64,000 nt of DNA from positions 495,564 to 559,563 of the forward strand of contig NC_006461.1 in the NCBI RefSeq assembly GCF_000091545.1. Reading direction: 5' to 3'. A program made the translations under genes and the position numbers. Positions within the stretch are counted from its first letter, which is position 1. Each line of letters starts with the position of its first letter. This document shows positions 63,550 through 64,000 of this stretch, in pieces. Below the pieces are notes generated by a model. The model was not told where the DNA came from and did not search any database. It saw nothing but the letters and a program-made list of their open reading frames with translations. Source of the DNA: Thermus thermophilus HB8. GTDB lineage: Bacteria; Deinococcota; Deinococci; Deinococcales; Thermaceae.

Positions 63550-63572
63550 CCTCCCGGGCCGAAGCCCGGAGG
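63550..63572 (-). promoter_or_regulatory. UUCG hairpin in front of galE
   Basis: The minus-strand RNA reads CCUCCGGGC-UUCG-GCCCGGGAGG, a 9-bp stem with one bulge and a hyperstable UUCG loop. Its 3' arm is the galE ribosome site GGGAGG, 4 nt from the ATG. A TAGACT -10 lies just upstream (63579-63574); a transcript starting 6-7 nt later would keep only part of the stem. Confidence 0.4.
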
Positions 63573-63589
63573 CAGTCTACCACCTGGGT

Positions 63590-63595
63590 TAGGAT
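63590..63595 (+). promoter_or_regulatory. Leaderless promoter of the 62-aa protein
   Basis: TAGGAT, 7 nt (GGGGGGC), GTG at 63603. Confidence 0.4.
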
Positions 63596-63602
63596 GGGGG
63601 GC

Positions 63603-63791
63603 GTGAGGTTTGTTTCCCGCCTGGCGGCCCTTTTCGCCCGGGTCTTCTCCCAGAGGAGGGGGTGTCCCGTCTGCGGCCTGCCCGAGGACCTGGCCCGGGA
63701 GGTCAGGGCCTACCGGCGGCACTGCCCCCGGGTGGCCTTCCGGGCCTGCCCCTACGACCCGAGGCGGGGCCTTTGGCGCCAGCGGCGGTGA
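63603..63791 (+). CDS. Small basic protein with a possible zinc-binding Cys/His set
   Basis: A 62-aa protein: a basic amphipathic N-terminus (MRFVSRLAALFARVFSQRR), then CPVCGLPED, RRHCPR and FRACPYDP. Two Cys in CxxC plus two further Cys and a His could form one zinc site. I do not recognise the family. The start is supported by the TAGGAT promoter and not by a ribosome site. Its stop directly abuts the stop of the convergent redoxin gene. A longer in-frame ORF from 63501 is antisense to galE and rejected. Confidence 0.55.
   Translation: MRFVSRLAALFARVFSQRRGCPVCGLPEDLAREVRAYRRHCPRVAFRACPYDPRRGLWRQRR

Positions 63792-64000
<209 letters not shown>

Overview
The window is a 64 kb stretch of bacterial chromosome, very probably from Thermus thermophilus. 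Coding sequence is extremely GC-rich with G/C in almost every third position. Several proteins match, from memory and in length, well-known T. thermophilus proteins: aspartokinase, malate dehydrogenase, GlyRS, Mn-SOD, the futalosine hydrolase MqnB, threonine dehydrogenase and the cytidine-specific Udk. No database search was run. Gene density is very high: there is no gene-free gap above about 200 bp, convergent genes often overlap at their 3' ends, and many same-strand genes overlap by 1-16 bases. I saw no rRNA, tRNA, CRISPR array, prophage or insertion sequence.

Layout. 1-3.0 kb: rsmC (cut by the left edge), then the aspartokinase operon with an internal in-frame start for a beta subunit, plus a purine-type phosphoribosyltransferase. 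3.0-6.0 kb: sucC-sucD-mdh (TCA cycle). 6.1-11.6 kb: the branched-polyamine synthase gene bpsA, facing a clpC-radA-yacL operon. 11.7-16.1 kb: glyS, two small orphan ORFs translationally linked to asd, a TlyA-type methyltransferase and two unknown genes. 16.2-19.9 kb: glnS, an enoyl-CoA hydratase and infC-rpmI-rplT, where infC starts on ATA. 19.95-22.8 kb: a tightly coupled trio of a small membrane protein, a PlsY-like/acyl-ACP-reductase-like fusion and mqnB. 22.8-26.4 kb: sodA, fumC, thiolase, DUF503. 26.4-41.4 kb: the outer-membrane assembly genes bamA and a giant 2672-residue tamB, with punA, yggS, a DivIVA-like gene, a DUF218 gene, hflX and acyP between them. 41.4-48.1 kb: threonine dehydrogenase, a Tat-exported sugar dehydrogenase, Hsp20, miaA, gatA, a DnaQ-type exonuclease and an unknown. 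48.1-52.6 kb: csaB with a DUF5693 membrane protein (cell-wall pyruvylation), udk and a MalK-type ATPase. 52.6-55.9 kb: a gene broken by a 13-bp tandem duplication, an aminotransferase, a YwlG-family gene and a truncated lipoprotein. 55.9-62.4 kb: a Liv-type ABC transporter operon with an acyl-CoA synthetase inside it. 62.6-64 kb: a UDP-sugar epimerase, a small Cys-rich protein, and the C-terminus of a redoxin cut by the right edge.

How it works together. The left half is mostly central metabolism (Asp-family amino acids, TCA cycle, menaquinone) and translation. The middle joins both halves of an outer-membrane biogenesis system (BamA and TamB). The right end combines envelope anchoring with carboxylic-acid uptake and CoA activation.

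Regulation is unusually legible. At least 15 genes carry a TANNNT -10 hexamer exactly 6 or 7 nt before the start codon, the layout expected of leaderless mRNAs. At four divergent gene pairs the two -10 hexamers overlap on opposite strands. Some terminators run straight into the next promoter. The points I rate most worth checking are the PlsY/AAR-like fusion, the 13-bp duplication that breaks one gene, the ATA start of infC, and the overlapping bidirectional -10 elements.
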